A stretch of DNA of 55,943 nt, taken from positions 1-55,943 of the forward strand of contig CANQTN010000010.1 in assembly GCA_947626815.1 (NCBI GenBank), read 5' to 3'. The DNA comes from an uncultured Clostridia bacterium. Its GTDB lineage: Bacteria > Bacillota > Clostridia > TANB77 > CAG-508. Under the pieces are notes generated by a model. It searched no databases, was not told the DNA's origin, and was given only the letters and a program-made list of their open reading frames with translations. A program made the translations under genes and the position numbers. Positions 8,444 to 16,866 of this stretch are shown piece by piece (position 1 is the stretch's first letter; each line of letters opens with the position of its first letter).

Positions 8444-8472
8444 ATTATACTTTATTTTCTAATATTTTACAA
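8444..8472 (-). promoter_or_regulatory. Promoter facing sRNA 1
   Basis: On the minus strand TTGTAA (8467-8472), 17-base spacer, TATAAT (8444-8449). Confidence 0.6.
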
Positions 8473-8591
8473 TGAAATTAAAAATATATGTTACTTTTAC
8501 TTGTTAGCAAGCTATTGAAAAATTAGTAAAAGCCTTACATGATTAATTAAGTTAAATCATTTTGGCATAAAAAAATTACGAATAGATATAT

Positions 8592-8880
8592 TTAGCAATA
8601 AAATTCAATATTATCTATATTTTCTATTTTATAATATTCTTTCCATTTCGATATAATTAAAAAATAATGTCTTGAAATTATAGATAATAGTTTATTTAAT
8701 TCATGTTCTGGTATTTTACTTTTATTATTTGCTATTATGCAGCCACCTGTTCTAGTCAACCAAATTTTAGTAGCATTTTGAGTTAATTTTCCTTTTGAAA
8801 TGTGAACGTGAATAGGCTCATTATTTTCATTGGACCAAAAATATATTTTATAGCCGATAGCATTCAAATATACTAGGCAA
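8592..8880 (-). CDS. DUF4160 protein with a CGG recoding site
   Basis: A 95-residue protein of the DUF4160 family, recognised by GYKIYFWSNENNEPIHVHIS. Family members start with a short MPxIFExxGY lead. Here that lead exists as TTG-CCT-AGT-ATA, encoding MPSIFECY (the TTG at 8880 overlaps the upstream ORF by 8 bases), and joins the rest only if the in-frame CGG at 8854-8856 is shifted by +1. A shorter start at the internal ATG is possible, but it would lose the conserved N-terminus. DUF4160 genes often pair with a small partner gene and are suspected toxin-antitoxin parts; the function is unproven. Confidence 0.75.
8854..8856 (-). other. In-frame CGG with +1 shift (DUF4160, Gly9)
   Basis: Context TGC-TAT-C-GGC-TAT-AAA. 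It joins MPSIFECY to GYKIYFW; unshifted, a TAA follows one codon after CGG. Confidence 0.75.
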
Positions 8881-9145
8881 TTTTAAGCCCTCCTTTTTTT
8901 GCATATTTGTAAAATAAATCTGCACTATTTTGGACAACTTGTTTAAAAAATTCTATTTCTTTTTCACTATAATTGCCTTCCCATATTTTTACTTTGTATG
9001 TTGGTAATTGTATTCTAACAGAGTCGAAACCATTTTCAGTAGGTCGTTCAAAATGCACATCTATACACTCTACATCATTTTCAATATATATATTTGAAAA
9101 AACAACTTCTGTTTCATCTGAATATTTGACATAGGGATACATCAT
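8873..9145 (-). CDS. Small protein paired with DUF4160, unrecognised
   Basis: A 90-residue acidic protein that I do not recognise. It has no signal peptide or membrane segment. The N-terminal half alternates hydrophobic and charged residues (beta-like), and residues 60-85 are probably helical (EKEIEFFKQVVQNSADLFYKYAKKGG). It starts behind AAAGGAG and overlaps the proposed TTG start of the DUF4160 gene, so both are translated from one mRNA. DUF4160 usually neighbours a DUF2442 protein; this one does not look like DUF2442 but may fill the same partner role. Confidence 0.55.
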   Translation of the reverse strand: MMYPYVKYSDETEVVFSNIYIENDVECIDVHFERPTENGFDSVRIQLPTYKVKIWEGNYSEKEIEFFKQVVQNSADLFYKYAKKGGLKIA

Positions 9146-9277
9146 TACTAATCACTCTCCTTTTGCTAATTGCATTATAGCATGCTTTAAAGTATATTTT
9201 CTATCAATATATAAAAAAAATTGCTTGTATAGTTTTGAATATTTACCTATACAAGCTATTTGCCTTAATTTTTGCAT

Positions 9278-9352
9278 TGGCTGGGCTGGCTAGATTCGAA
9301 CTAGCGCATGCCAGAGTCAAAGTCTGGTGCCTTACCGCTTGGCTACAGCCCA
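9278..9352 (-). tRNA. trnQ: tRNA-Gln (TTG)
   Basis: A cloverleaf on the minus strand: acceptor TGGGCTG/CAGCCCA, anticodon stem CCAGA/TCTGG with loop CTTTGAC (anticodon TTG), T-loop TTCGAAT, and encoded CCA. Confidence 0.92.
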
Positions 9353-9371
9353 ATATAAATAAAAATATACA

Positions 9372-9449
9372 TGGGGTGGAAGATGGGACTCGAACCCACG
9401 GCCTCCAGTGCCACAAACTGGCGCTCTAACCAACTGCGCTACATCCACC
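9372..9449 (-). tRNA. trnH: tRNA-His (GTG)
   Basis: A cloverleaf on the minus strand: acceptor GTGGATG with CTTCCAC, the extra 5' G typical of tRNA-His, anticodon stem CCAGT/ACTGG with loop TTGTGGC (anticodon GTG), and encoded CCA. It is 19 bases from tRNA-Gln in the same orientation. Confidence 0.92.
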
Positions 9450-9583
9450 ATGGTTTTGTGTTCCATCATTTAATGAACACATATAGTATTTTACATTATT
9501 TCTACCCCATTTGTCAACTATTTATTTTAAAATTTATAATTTTTAGCAGTTTTTCATAATTTTTATCTTTAAAAATATATACT

Positions 9584-10384
9584 TTATTCTATGGTAGTTG
9601 TTGTTGAAGAGTCTATTCCATATTGTGAATACATCCATGACATTAAATTAAATGGTTCTAATATTTTTGGTAATCCATAATTTATTCCATTTGTTTCTAC
9701 TTTTAAAGATGTAATTTTTGGAGGGTTTACTGGTGTACTTTCTTCAGTGCTTGAAGATTCTTCTTCACCTTCTTCTCCTGCTTTTTTCACTTCTACTTCT
9801 TCTATTTTATGAACAACGTCTAATCCTTCAATTACTTTTCCAAATGCTGTATAATATCCATTTAGTGATGTAGTTTCTTTTGTCATTATAAAGAATTGTG
9901 AACTTCCTGAATTGTATGATTCTTCTTTTAAGTCTGATGAATATGAAGTGTAATCACTTCTTGCCATTCCAAGAACTCCTTCTTCAAATTTTATTTTGTT
10001 TTCTACTCCATTTACTAAGAATTCGCCCTTTATAGTGTATTGTGTGTCATCTCCATCATCTTTTAAATCACTTGTTGTTGCAGAACCTGTTCCATCTCCA
10101 TTTTTGTCTCCACCTTGTATCATGAAATCTTTTACAATTCTATGAAATGTTAATCCATTGTAAAATCCTCTATTTGCTAATGTTATAAAGTTAGCAACTG
10201 TTTCTGGAGCTACTTCTGGATATAATTCCATTTTTATTGTTCCAAAGTTTTCTACTTCCATGGTTGCAATTGGATTCTTTTTTTCTATTGTTATATTTCT
10301 GTAATAGCCATATACTACTGCACCTATTAATACTATTACCAAAATTAAAGCTATTATCCATATTATATTTTTCATTTTTTTCAT
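9584..10384 (-). CDS. Membrane-anchored cyclophilin-type peptidyl-prolyl isomerase
   Basis: About 266 residues. An N-terminal membrane helix (about 7-25) anchors a cyclophilin domain outside the cell. The domain carries FHRIVKDFMIQGGDKNGDGTG, here split as FHRIVKDFM and IQGGD (active-site Arg and Gln), GVLGMARS, SQFFI and AFGKVIEGLDVV. A Glu/Ser/Thr-rich insertion lies before the C-terminal segment. It speeds proline cis-trans isomerisation in exported proteins, as PpiB or PrsA-like foldases do. I chose the ATG at 10384 with AAGGG upstream; an in-frame ATG at 10405 is possible. Confidence 0.85.
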   Translation of the reverse strand: MKKMKNIIWIIALILVIVLIGAVVYGYYRNITIEKKNPIATMEVENFGTIKMELYPEVAPETVANFITLANRGFYNGLTFHRIVKDFMIQGGDKNGDGTGSATTSDLKDDGDDTQYTIKGEFLVNGVENKIKFEEGVLGMARSDYTSYSSDLKEESYNSGSSQFFIMTKETTSLNGYYTAFGKVIEGLDVVHKIEEVEVKKAGEEGEEESSSTEESTPVNPPKITSLKVETNGINYGLPKILEPFNLMSWMYSQYGIDSSTTTTIE

Positions 10385-10474
10385 TTTTAATCCCTTACCT
10401 TTCATTTTGTATCATTTTATAAGATTTTAGTTTTTTTTTCAATACTTATTTGTAATTTTTGCTTTTTAGTATTT

Positions 10475-11545
10475 TTAAAATACAAATTGGTCTTCCATTC
10501 TTTTTAATGATTGCTGTATAGATTTTGCTCTTACTTCTCCTATTCCTTCTACTTCGTCTAGACTTTCTATGTCTGCTGCTAATATGTGTTGAAATGATTT
10601 GAATGAACTTATTAAGTTTTCTATAATGTTTGATGGCATTCTTGGTATTTTATCTAAAATACGATATCCTCTTGTAAATACTCCTACTTCATCATAATTG
10701 TCAAAGTTTTCATACCCTAATAATTTTGCTATTATGTTTTCGTTTGCTAGTTCTTCATATTTTAGCATTTCTAATTTGTTTAGTATTTTTTCTGGTGTTT
10801 GTTTTTTCTTTCCTGTTGTTATCATGTAATCTTTTATAATTAGTAATTCTTCTTTTTCTAGTCCTCCTATTAATTCTTCTAGTTGCATGTTTACTAGTCT
10901 TCCATCTTCTCCTAATTCATAAATTTGTCTTTGTATTTCTTCTACTATTTTCATTACCATTTCAGCTCTTTGTATTACTGTTATTACATTTTTTAGTGTT
11001 ACAATATCATTGAATTCGTATTCATTTAATAAGTTTAATTTAGTGTCAAATACTTTTTTATATTTTTCAAGTGTTTGTATTGCTTGATTAGCTTTATTTA
11101 ATACTACATTTGTGTCTTCTAATATATATCTATCGTCTCCCTTAAATATGGTTATTATTCCTCTTCTTTGTGAAATGCTAATTACTAATTCTCCTGTTTG
11201 TTTTGCAATTCTTTCTGCTGTTCTATGTCTTGTCCCAGTTTCTAATGTTGTTATTTCTCTTGATGGTATTAGTTGTGCATTTGCATATAAGATTTTTTTC
11301 AAATCTCCACTTAGTATAATTGCACCATCCATCTTAGCTAGCTCATATAATTTTGAAGAACTGTATTCTTCATTTATAGTAAATCCTCCATCTACTATTT
11401 CTTTTAGTACTTGATTATTGTCAGTTATTAGTAATAATGCTCCTGTTTTAGCTCTTAAAATATTTTTTAGTCCTTCTCTTATTGGTGTACCTGGGGCAAT
11501 TATTTTTAATATTTGAGTTATATTGTCTTCTTCTCTTTCTCTCAA
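10475..11545 (-). CDS. disA: DNA integrity scanning diadenylate cyclase DisA
   Basis: A 356-residue protein of normal DisA length. The N-terminal DAC domain makes cyclic di-AMP from two ATP and has DGAIILSGD (about 73-81) and GTRHRTAERI (about 103-112), the catalytic DGA and RHR motifs. The middle is a helical bundle and the C-terminus a helix-hairpin-helix DNA-binding domain (EVEGIGEVRAKSIQQSL). It scans DNA and adjusts c-di-AMP. The start is a TTG at 11545 behind AAGGGAGA. radA lies just upstream in the usual radA-disA arrangement of Bacillota. Confidence 0.95.
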   Translation of the reverse strand: MREREEDNITQILKIIAPGTPIREGLKNILRAKTGALLLITDNNQVLKEIVDGGFTINEEYSSSKLYELAKMDGAIILSGDLKKILYANAQLIPSREITTLETGTRHRTAERIAKQTGELVISISQRRGIITIFKGDDRYILEDTNVVLNKANQAIQTLEKYKKVFDTKLNLLNEYEFNDIVTLKNVITVIQRAEMVMKIVEEIQRQIYELGEDGRLVNMQLEELIGGLEKEELLIIKDYMITTGKKKQTPEKILNKLEMLKYEELANENIIAKLLGYENFDNYDEVGVFTRGYRILDKIPRMPSNIIENLISSFKSFQHILAADIESLDEVEGIGEVRAKSIQQSLKRMEDQFVF

Positions 11546-11566
11546 TATTGTTCTCCCTTCTTTGTA

Positions 11567-12929
11567 TTATTTTAGAGCTTTTTGTATTGCCTCATTTATA
11601 TTGCTGACACATATTATATCTAATTTATAGTTATCTTTCAAGTCTTTTTTGTTATTTTCTGGTATTATACATGTTTTAAATCCTAATTTTTCCGCTTCTT
11701 TTATTCTTTTTTCAATTAAGTTTATTCTTCTAACTTCACCTGTTAATCCGACTTCACCCATTATTATCATATCTTTCGGAACTGGCTTATTTTTGTAACT
11801 TGATGCTGTTGCTATTGCAATTCCTAAATCTATTGATGGTTCATTTATTCTTAGTCCTCCTGCTACATTTAGGTATACATCTTGCATTCCTAATGCTAGT
11901 CCAGATTTTTTTTCTAATACTGCTATTAATACTGCTAATCTATTATAGTCAACTCCATTTGCGGTTCTTTTTGCATATCCATAGTTTGTTTGAGTTGTTA
12001 ATGCTTGTAGTTCTACTAATATTGGTCTTGTTCCTTCCATGCTAGATACTATGCAAGATCCTGAAGGATTATCTTTTCTTTCAGATATTAAAATATCTGA
12101 TGGATTTAAAATTTCAGTCATTCCCTCTTCTCGCATTTCAAACATCCCTATTTCATTTGTAGAACCAAATCTGTTTTTTACACTTCTTAATATTCTATAT
12201 GTAAAATATCTTTCTCCTTCTATATACAGTACCGTGTCCACCATATGTTCCAATACTCTTGGGCCTGCAATGTTACCGTCTTTAGTTACATGACCTATAA
12301 TAATTGTTGTAATTGCTCTTGATTTACATACTCTCATTATTTGAGATGTTATTTCTCTTACTTGACTTACACTTCCTGCTGCTGCTGATAATTCTTCCGA
12401 ATACATGGTTTGAATAGAGTCTATTATTACTAATTTAGGATTAACATCTATAATCGCTTGGTTTACAATATCTATATCTGTTTCTCCTAAAAAGAGGATA
12501 TCTTCATTGTTTATTTCTAATCTATCTGCTCTCATTTTTATTTGCTCTGCTGATTCTTCTCCAGAAACATATAATACCTTACCTTCTCCTTTTACTTTGT
12601 CACAAATTTGAAGAATTAGTGTAGATTTTCCTATACCTGGCTCTCCACCGTAATAATATTAAAGATCCTTTTACTAGTCCTCCACCTAATACTCTATCTA
12701 ATTCATTAAATCCTGTTGTTGTTCTTATTGTTTCTTTTGCTTCATAAGAATTTAACTTTTGTGGGGTATTGTGCTTTAATTCTTTTGTTTTTGTATTACT
12801 GTTTTTGTTTTCTATTACTTTTTGTTCAAAAAAACTGTTCCAACTATTACAAGCAGGACATTTTCCAAGCCATTTTGAGGTTTCATATCCACATTCATTA
12901 CATACAAAAATTGTTTTATTTTTTGTCAT
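11567..12929 (-). CDS. radA: DNA repair protein RadA with a CGG recoding site
   Basis: After one +1 shift at 12648-12650 the product is 453 residues, the usual RadA size. Order: a four-Cys zinc finger (CNECGY...CPAC, 10-27), the RecA-like ATPase with Walker A GGEPGIGKS (94-102), the KNRFG motif with FGSTNEIG, and a C-terminal Lon-like domain (GGLRINEPSIDLGIA). RadA is a branch-migration helicase in recombination. The CGG lies exactly at the first Gly of the P-loop region; without the shift the P-loop is lost and translation stops 16 codons later. It is 21 bases upstream of disA, so they form one operon. Confidence 0.95.
12648..12650 (-). other. In-frame CGG with +1 shift (RadA, Gly94)
   Basis: Context TTA-TTA-C-GGT-GGA-GAG. 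The shift restores LLGGEPGIGKS, the ATP-binding P-loop. Confidence 0.92.
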
Positions 12930-13030
12930 TTGAGTTTTGTTTCTCCCTTCTTTTAAAATACGTAAAAAACGGAATTAGCATTTTCTAAAAATATAGCTTT
13001 TAAGAAAATTTAAACTTCGCATATTTATAT

Positions 13031-13052
13031 TCTGATGACTTTCCTAGAATAT
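13031..13052 (-). repeat. Short repeat GATGACTTTCCTAGAATA
   Basis: The same 18 bases occur at 47662, in both cases directly after a minus-strand terminator. Confidence 0.5.
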
Positions 13053-13053
13053 A

Positions 13054-13096
13054 AAAAAGTATAGCATATATTTTTTCTATTTGCTATACTTTTTTT
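13054..13096 (-). terminator. Terminator after the 13142 gene
   Basis: AAGTATAGCA / TGCTATACTT stem with T-runs on both sides; bidirectional in form. Confidence 0.75.
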
Positions 13097-13141
13097 ATTA
13101 ATTTACTTTAAAATGCATTTTAAATGATGATTTTGGTTAGT

Positions 13142-13471
13142 CTAAACTGTTGTTTTTTTCTTTCCAAAACTAATATCTTGAAATAAAAAGTCATGTACTT
13201 TTGACCATGTAATTTCTTGATGTAGAAATTCGTTTATTTCATCTTCTACTTTTTGTTGATATGGTGTTAATTCTACTTTTATTTCTTTGTTCCAGTCTAT
13301 TTCTTGTAGCCAGAATGCTTTAAATTTACTCCAAAATCCTGCTTTTGTTGGCAAATTACCTCCATTTTTCATAATTGTTCCTGCTTTATTTGTTGGCTCT
13401 TGTGCATTTTCGTTTGTGTTTACTCCTCCATAAACACCTGGTACTTCATTAAATTTTCCTAAATCTGCCAT
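13142..13471 (-). CDS. Small soluble protein with repeated Trp motif, unrecognised
   Basis: About 109 residues. I chose the ATG at 13471, which lies behind GAAGGAGG; an ATG at 13501 has no such site. I do not recognise the family. The C-terminal half carries three related segments: FWLQEIDWNKEIKV, FLHQEITWSKVHDF and FLFQDISFGKKK, a roughly 25-residue repeat with aromatic, Gln-Glu/Asp-Ile and Trp/Phe positions. The N-terminal part is Gly/Asn-rich. No signal peptide or membrane helix. It has its own terminator (13054) and sits between radA and mtaB, perhaps as a single-gene unit. Confidence 0.55.
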   Translation of the reverse strand: MADLGKFNEVPGVYGGVNTNENAQEPTNKAGTIMKNGGNLPTKAGFWSKFKAFWLQEIDWNKEIKVELTPYQQKVEDEINEFLHQEITWSKVHDFLFQDISFGKKKTTV

Positions 13472-13585
13472 TTTTATTTCCTCCTTCGTAATTTTGTACA
13501 AATTGTTAATTAATTTATACTACATAATCTTTAATTAATCAAGTGTTTTTATCTATTTTTATATTAAATATTTGTTACACATTTG

Positions 13586-14891
13586 TTACATTTTTATTAC
13601 GTATTGTTCTTTTAAGGTTATGTGATTATCTTCGGTCTGTTTACATATTGCTTTTATTATTTTGTTTTCTAAGTTTTTGTCTGATTTTATGTATGCCAAA
13701 ATATAATTTTTGGTATGGCCTCTATAATATTCATCTTTTTTTTCTTCTATTAGAACTTCTACTTCTTTGTTTATATATTTTTTATTATATTCTATTTCGT
13801 TTTCATTTGATAATTTTATTAATTTTTTACTTCTTTCTTCTTTTATATTTCCTGGTATTTGTTCTTTCATTCCGTGCTGCTTTAGTTCCTTTTCTTGGTG
13901 AATATTTAAAAATGTGCATTTTATAAAATTTAATTTTTTTCAAAAATTGATATGTTTTTTCAAATTCTTCTTCTGTTTCGCCTGGAAATCCTACTATTAT
14001 ATCTGTTGTTAAAATTACATCTTTGTCATATTTTCTTAGTCTTTCAGCAATTTCTTCAAATTGTTTGGTTGTGTATTTCCTATTCATTCTTTTTAGTGTT
14101 TCATCACATCCACTTTGTAATGACAAATGAAATTGACTACATAGTTTGTCTAATTTTGATATTCTTTTTACAAATTCTTCTGTGATTAATAATGGTTCTA
14201 TTGATCCTAGTCTAATTCTTTCTATTCCTTGTATTTTGTTTATTTCTTCTAATAGGTCTATTAGTTTATAGTTCTCTTTAAAGTCTTTTCCGTATGATGC
14301 TATATGTATTCCTGTTATTACAACTTCTTTAATACCTTTTTGGGCATTTTTTTCTATTTCTGATATTATTTTTTCTGGTCTTCGGCTTCTTACTCTACCT
14401 CTAGCATATGGTATGATGCAATATGTACAAAATCTATCACATCCATCTTGTACTTTTATTACAGCTCTTGTTTTTTCTGTATATGTAGTTTCACCTAATT
14501 CTACATATTCTTTTTGGTCCATTACGTCTTCTATTAATTCATTATTTTCTTTTTTATAATTTTCTATTATCTCTACTATTTGTTTCTTTTCATTGTTTCC
14601 TAAAACTATGTCTATTTCTTGTATTTGTTCTATTTCTTTTTTTGCTACTTGAACATAGCAACCGCATGCTACAATTATTGCTTGTTTATTTAGTTCTTTT
14701 GCTCTTCTTATCATTTGTCTTGATTTTCTGTCAGATATGTTTGTTACAGTGCATGTGTTGATTATATATATATCTGCTTTTTCTGTTGGTTCAATTATTT
14801 TATATCCTTTTTTTATAAATTGCTGTGCCATTGCATTGCTTTCATACTGATTGACTTTACAACCTAAAGTTATAAATGCTACTGTTTTCAT
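13586..14891 (-). CDS. mtaB: tRNA methylthiotransferase MtaB with a CGG recoding site
   Basis: A radical-SAM enzyme that adds the methylthio group to t6A37 of tRNAs. With the +1 shift at 13872-13874 it has 434 residues. Order: N-terminal MTTase domain (FITLGCKVNQYES, CTVTNISDRKSRQ, CGCYVQ), the radical-SAM CxxxCxxC (CDRFCTYC, about 150) and a C-terminal TRAM-like domain, the latter only readable after the shift. Start: I prefer ATG 14891, 12 bases after AAAGGA, the same spacing as comEB, rfbB and prs here; an ATG at 14903 is too close. A leader repeat (14901-14966) supplies the ribosome binding site. Confidence 0.9.
13872..13874 (-). other. In-frame CGG with +1 shift (MtaB, Gly340)
   Basis: Context AAA-GCA-GCA-C-GGA-ATG-AAA. 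Joins RKGTKAA to GMKEQIPGNIKEERS, the family's conserved junction into the TRAM domain. Confidence 0.9.
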
Positions 14892-14900
14892 TTTTTGTAT

Positions 14901-14966
14901 CATTCCTTTCTAAGACACAAATCTGGTTTGAAAAGAATTAAATTATTGTAATTATTTTTCAACCTT
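14901..14966 (-). repeat. Leader repeat (family 3), copy 1, upstream of mtaB
   Basis: About 65 bp shared with 18491-18555 and 28683-28749. On the minus strand it begins with AAGGTTGAAAA, contains TTTTC(A)AACC (an inverted match) and ends in AGAAAGGAAT, which acts as the ribosome binding site of mtaB. Confidence 0.75.
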
Positions 14967-14986
14967 TACTCCTGTTTTTAATTAAT

Positions 14987-15021
14987 TTAGGGACGTTAAT
15001 TAAATTTTTAACATCCCTTAG
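14987..15021 (-). terminator. Terminator after mreB
   Basis: AGGGAxGTTAA / TTAACxTCCCT stem between mreB and mtaB. No long T-run is seen right after it on the minus side. Confidence 0.5.
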
Positions 15022-15028
15022 TCTTTTT

Positions 15029-16040
15029 TTATTTTCTTTCTTTTCCTTCTAATGCATCTAAATTGTCTAATGCTTTTCCTGTTCCTAATGCTACACATGA
15101 AATTGCATCTTGTGCAATCATAACGTTTATTCCTGTTTTTTCTTGTAATAGTTTGTCTAGTCCGTCTACTAAACATCCTCCTCCTGTCATGTATATTCCT
15201 TTGTCACTTATATCTGCTGCTAATTCTGGTGGTGTTCTTTCTAATACTGAGTGTACAGCATCTACTATCATCATTGCTGGTTCTATTAATGCTTCTAACA
15301 TTTCACTTGAGTGAATTGTGATAGTTTTTGGTAGTCCTGAGATTAAGTCTCTTCCTCTTACATCCATTTCTGTATCTTGTATTTTAGGAAAAACACATCC
15401 TATATTTACTTTTAAGTCTTCAGCTGTTCTTTCTCCTATCATTATGTTGTGTTTTTTCTTTATATATTTTACTATTGATTCATCTAGTTTATCTCCTGCT
15501 ACTTTTAATGATGTGCTTACTACAGATCCTCCGAAGAGATATAACAGCTATATCTGTTGTTCCTCCTCCAATGTCTACTACCATGTTTCCACATGGTTTT
15601 GATATATCAATTCCTGCTCCAATTGCTGCTGCAATGGGTTCTTCTATTAAATATACTCTTCTTGCTCCTGCTTGTGATGCTGCATCTATGACTGCTTTTT
15701 TTTCTACTTCTGTTACTTGTGAAGGAATACATATCATTATTCTTGGTGAAAATATAAATTTGCCACATACTTTGTTTATAAAGTGTTTTAACATTTTTTC
15801 TGTTACTGTGTAATTTGATATAACTCCTTCTCTTAATGGTCTAGTGGCTACAATATTTCCAGGGGTTCTTCCAAGCATTCTTCTTGCTTCTTGACCAACA
15901 GCTAATACTTCTCCTGTGTTGTTGTCAACTGCTACAACAGATGGCTCTCTTAGTACTATTCCTTTTCCTTTTACATATGCGATTACTGTTGCAGTTCCTA
16001 AATCTATCCCTATATCTTGCCCTAAACCCAATTTAAACAT
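15029..16040 (-). CDS. mreB: Rod-shape determining protein MreB/Mbl with a CGG recoding site
   Basis: The actin-like filament protein that guides sidewall synthesis. With one +1 shift at 15531-15533 it is 336 residues, the normal size. It shows [10 protein letters not shown] (phosphate 1), [11 protein letters not shown] (phosphate 2, about 158-168), [17 protein letters not shown] after the shift, RTAEDLK, and [11 protein letters not shown] (adenosine motif). Read straight, it would stop soon after DIAVISL. An essential gene in rod-shaped bacteria, it argues strongly against decay. A consensus-like promoter lies at 16091-16119 and a terminator at 14987. Confidence 0.95.
15531..15533 (-). other. 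In-frame CGG with +1 shift (MreB, Gly170)
   Basis: Context TCT-CTT-C-GGA-GGA-TCT. The shift restores [20 protein letters not shown], a highly conserved stretch of MreB. Confidence 0.95.
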
Positions 16041-16090
16041 TTTCGACTTCCCTTCTTAACTTTTTTCTTTTTTGTTACATTTTCGTTACA

Positions 16091-16119
16091 ATTATATTAC
16101 AACGATTATTATTTAGCAA
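16091..16119 (-). promoter_or_regulatory. mreB promoter
   Basis: On the minus strand TTGCTA (16114-16119), 17-base spacer, TATAAT (16091-16096). Confidence 0.6.
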
Positions 16120-16206
16120 TACTTTTTGTTGATTTTTTTTATTTTTTGTTTTATAATAATTGATAATAAATTCTATTATATTATTCAAAATTTAAAATAT
16201 AATAAT

Positions 16207-16343
16207 CTTTAATAATTATATTTATTCATAATTTTGCTTGTCGCAACTTCCAAATCAAAAAGAATATTATGTAAGTTGCTCCAATCGCACTCGCATAGCT
16301 CGTTTAGTCGCTGGCGCAGTTATTCAAAATATAATTATTAAAG
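16207..16343 (+). repeat. Repeat family 2 (137 bp), copy 1
   Basis: Ends are the inverted repeat CTTTAATAATTATATTT. The inside has GCAACTT/AAGTTGC and a GC-richer block CCAATCGCACTCGCATAGCTC (GC far above the surroundings). Nearly identical to 47508-47644 and of the same length. No ORF, so a MITE-like element or structured RNA. Confidence 0.8.
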
Positions 16344-16396
16344 ACCATTGTATTATAAAATTTGTAATTATGAATAAAAACATGTTGGAGGTATAA

Positions 16397-16866
16397 ATGT
16401 TCCATTTTCAATTTATTTCAAAAAATGAAAATGATACTAAAAATTTTGCGAAAAGTTTTGCTTCTTACTTACAAAAAAAAGATATTATTGTTTTGACTCG
16501 GGGATTTAGGAAGTCGGAAAAACTAAATTTGTTGAAGGGATATTATGTTTTTTTGGATTAGAAAATGAAGTTTCTAGTCCTACTTTTGCTATTGTTAATG
16601 AATATAATAAAGATAATTTAAATATTTATCATTTTGATGTTTATCGTTTAGAAGATTCTTCAGAATTTTATGAAATTGGTGGAGAAGAATATTTTGATAA
16701 TGGCATTTGCATTATTGAATGGGGTGAATTAATAAAAGATGCATTACCTAAAGTTTATACTCAAATTGTTTTCCATCGTGATAGTTTAGATGATAATATT
16801 AGAATTTTAGATATATATACTAATTTAAATAGATTGGAGGAATATTTTGAAAGTATTAAGTATTGA
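16397..16866 (+). CDS. tsaE: tRNA t6A synthesis ATPase TsaE with two CGG recoding sites
   Basis: Read straight this is broken at once. Skipping C at two in-frame CGG codons, 16 bases apart, gives a 155-residue TsaE ending at TGA 16866. Both sites fall inside the same P-loop: LTGDLGSGKTKFVEG (33-47), where Gly35 and Gly40 are the recoded residues. Other TsaE signs: SSPTFAIVNEY, FDVYRLED and IIEWGE (Walker B/Trp motif). TsaE with TsaB and TsaD makes N6-threonylcarbamoyl-adenosine on tRNA. The ATG follows TTGGAGG. The end overlaps the tsaB start by 20 bases. Confidence 0.92.
16499..16501 (+). other. In-frame CGG with +1 shift (TsaE, Gly35)
   Basis: Context TTG-ACT-C-GGG-GAT-TTA. First of two sites in one Walker A motif. 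Confidence 0.92.
16515..16517 (+). other. In-frame CGG with +1 shift (TsaE, Gly40)
   Basis: Context GGA-AGT-C-GGA-AAA-ACT. Restores GSGKT of the P-loop. Only five codons separate it from the first site. Confidence 0.92.

Larger units (their letters stand above)
8001..8591. other. Intergenic region with a convergent small-RNA locus
   Basis: About 590 bases. It holds the paired small RNA locus 1 (8233-8472), described separately. The stretch 8001-8230, upstream of the sigma gene, is A/T-rich and shows no clear ORF. Confidence 0.6.
16041..16396. other. Divergent intergenic region between mreB and tsaE
   Basis: About 355 bases, holding the mreB promoter (16091-16119) and repeat family 2 copy 1 (16207-16343). 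I see no ORF. Confidence 0.6.

Noticed and set aside
8312..8518. Plus-strand ORF over sRNA locus 1, and a similar one at 50519-50731
   Set aside because: They have no suitable ribosome binding site, run through terminators, and lie opposite better supported transcripts.
8846..8867. Internal ATG at 8867 as the DUF4160 start
   Set aside because: It gives an in-frame protein without a shift, but it lacks the conserved MPxIFExxGY start, which is present upstream and joins through the same C-GGC pattern. Kept as a lower-confidence alternative.
11692..11694. CGG strings such as those at 11692, 12221 and 19731 as further shift sites
   Set aside because: They lie across codon boundaries (GCG-GAA, ACG-GTA, GAC-GGC) in genes that read correctly, so the ribosome never meets CGG in frame there.
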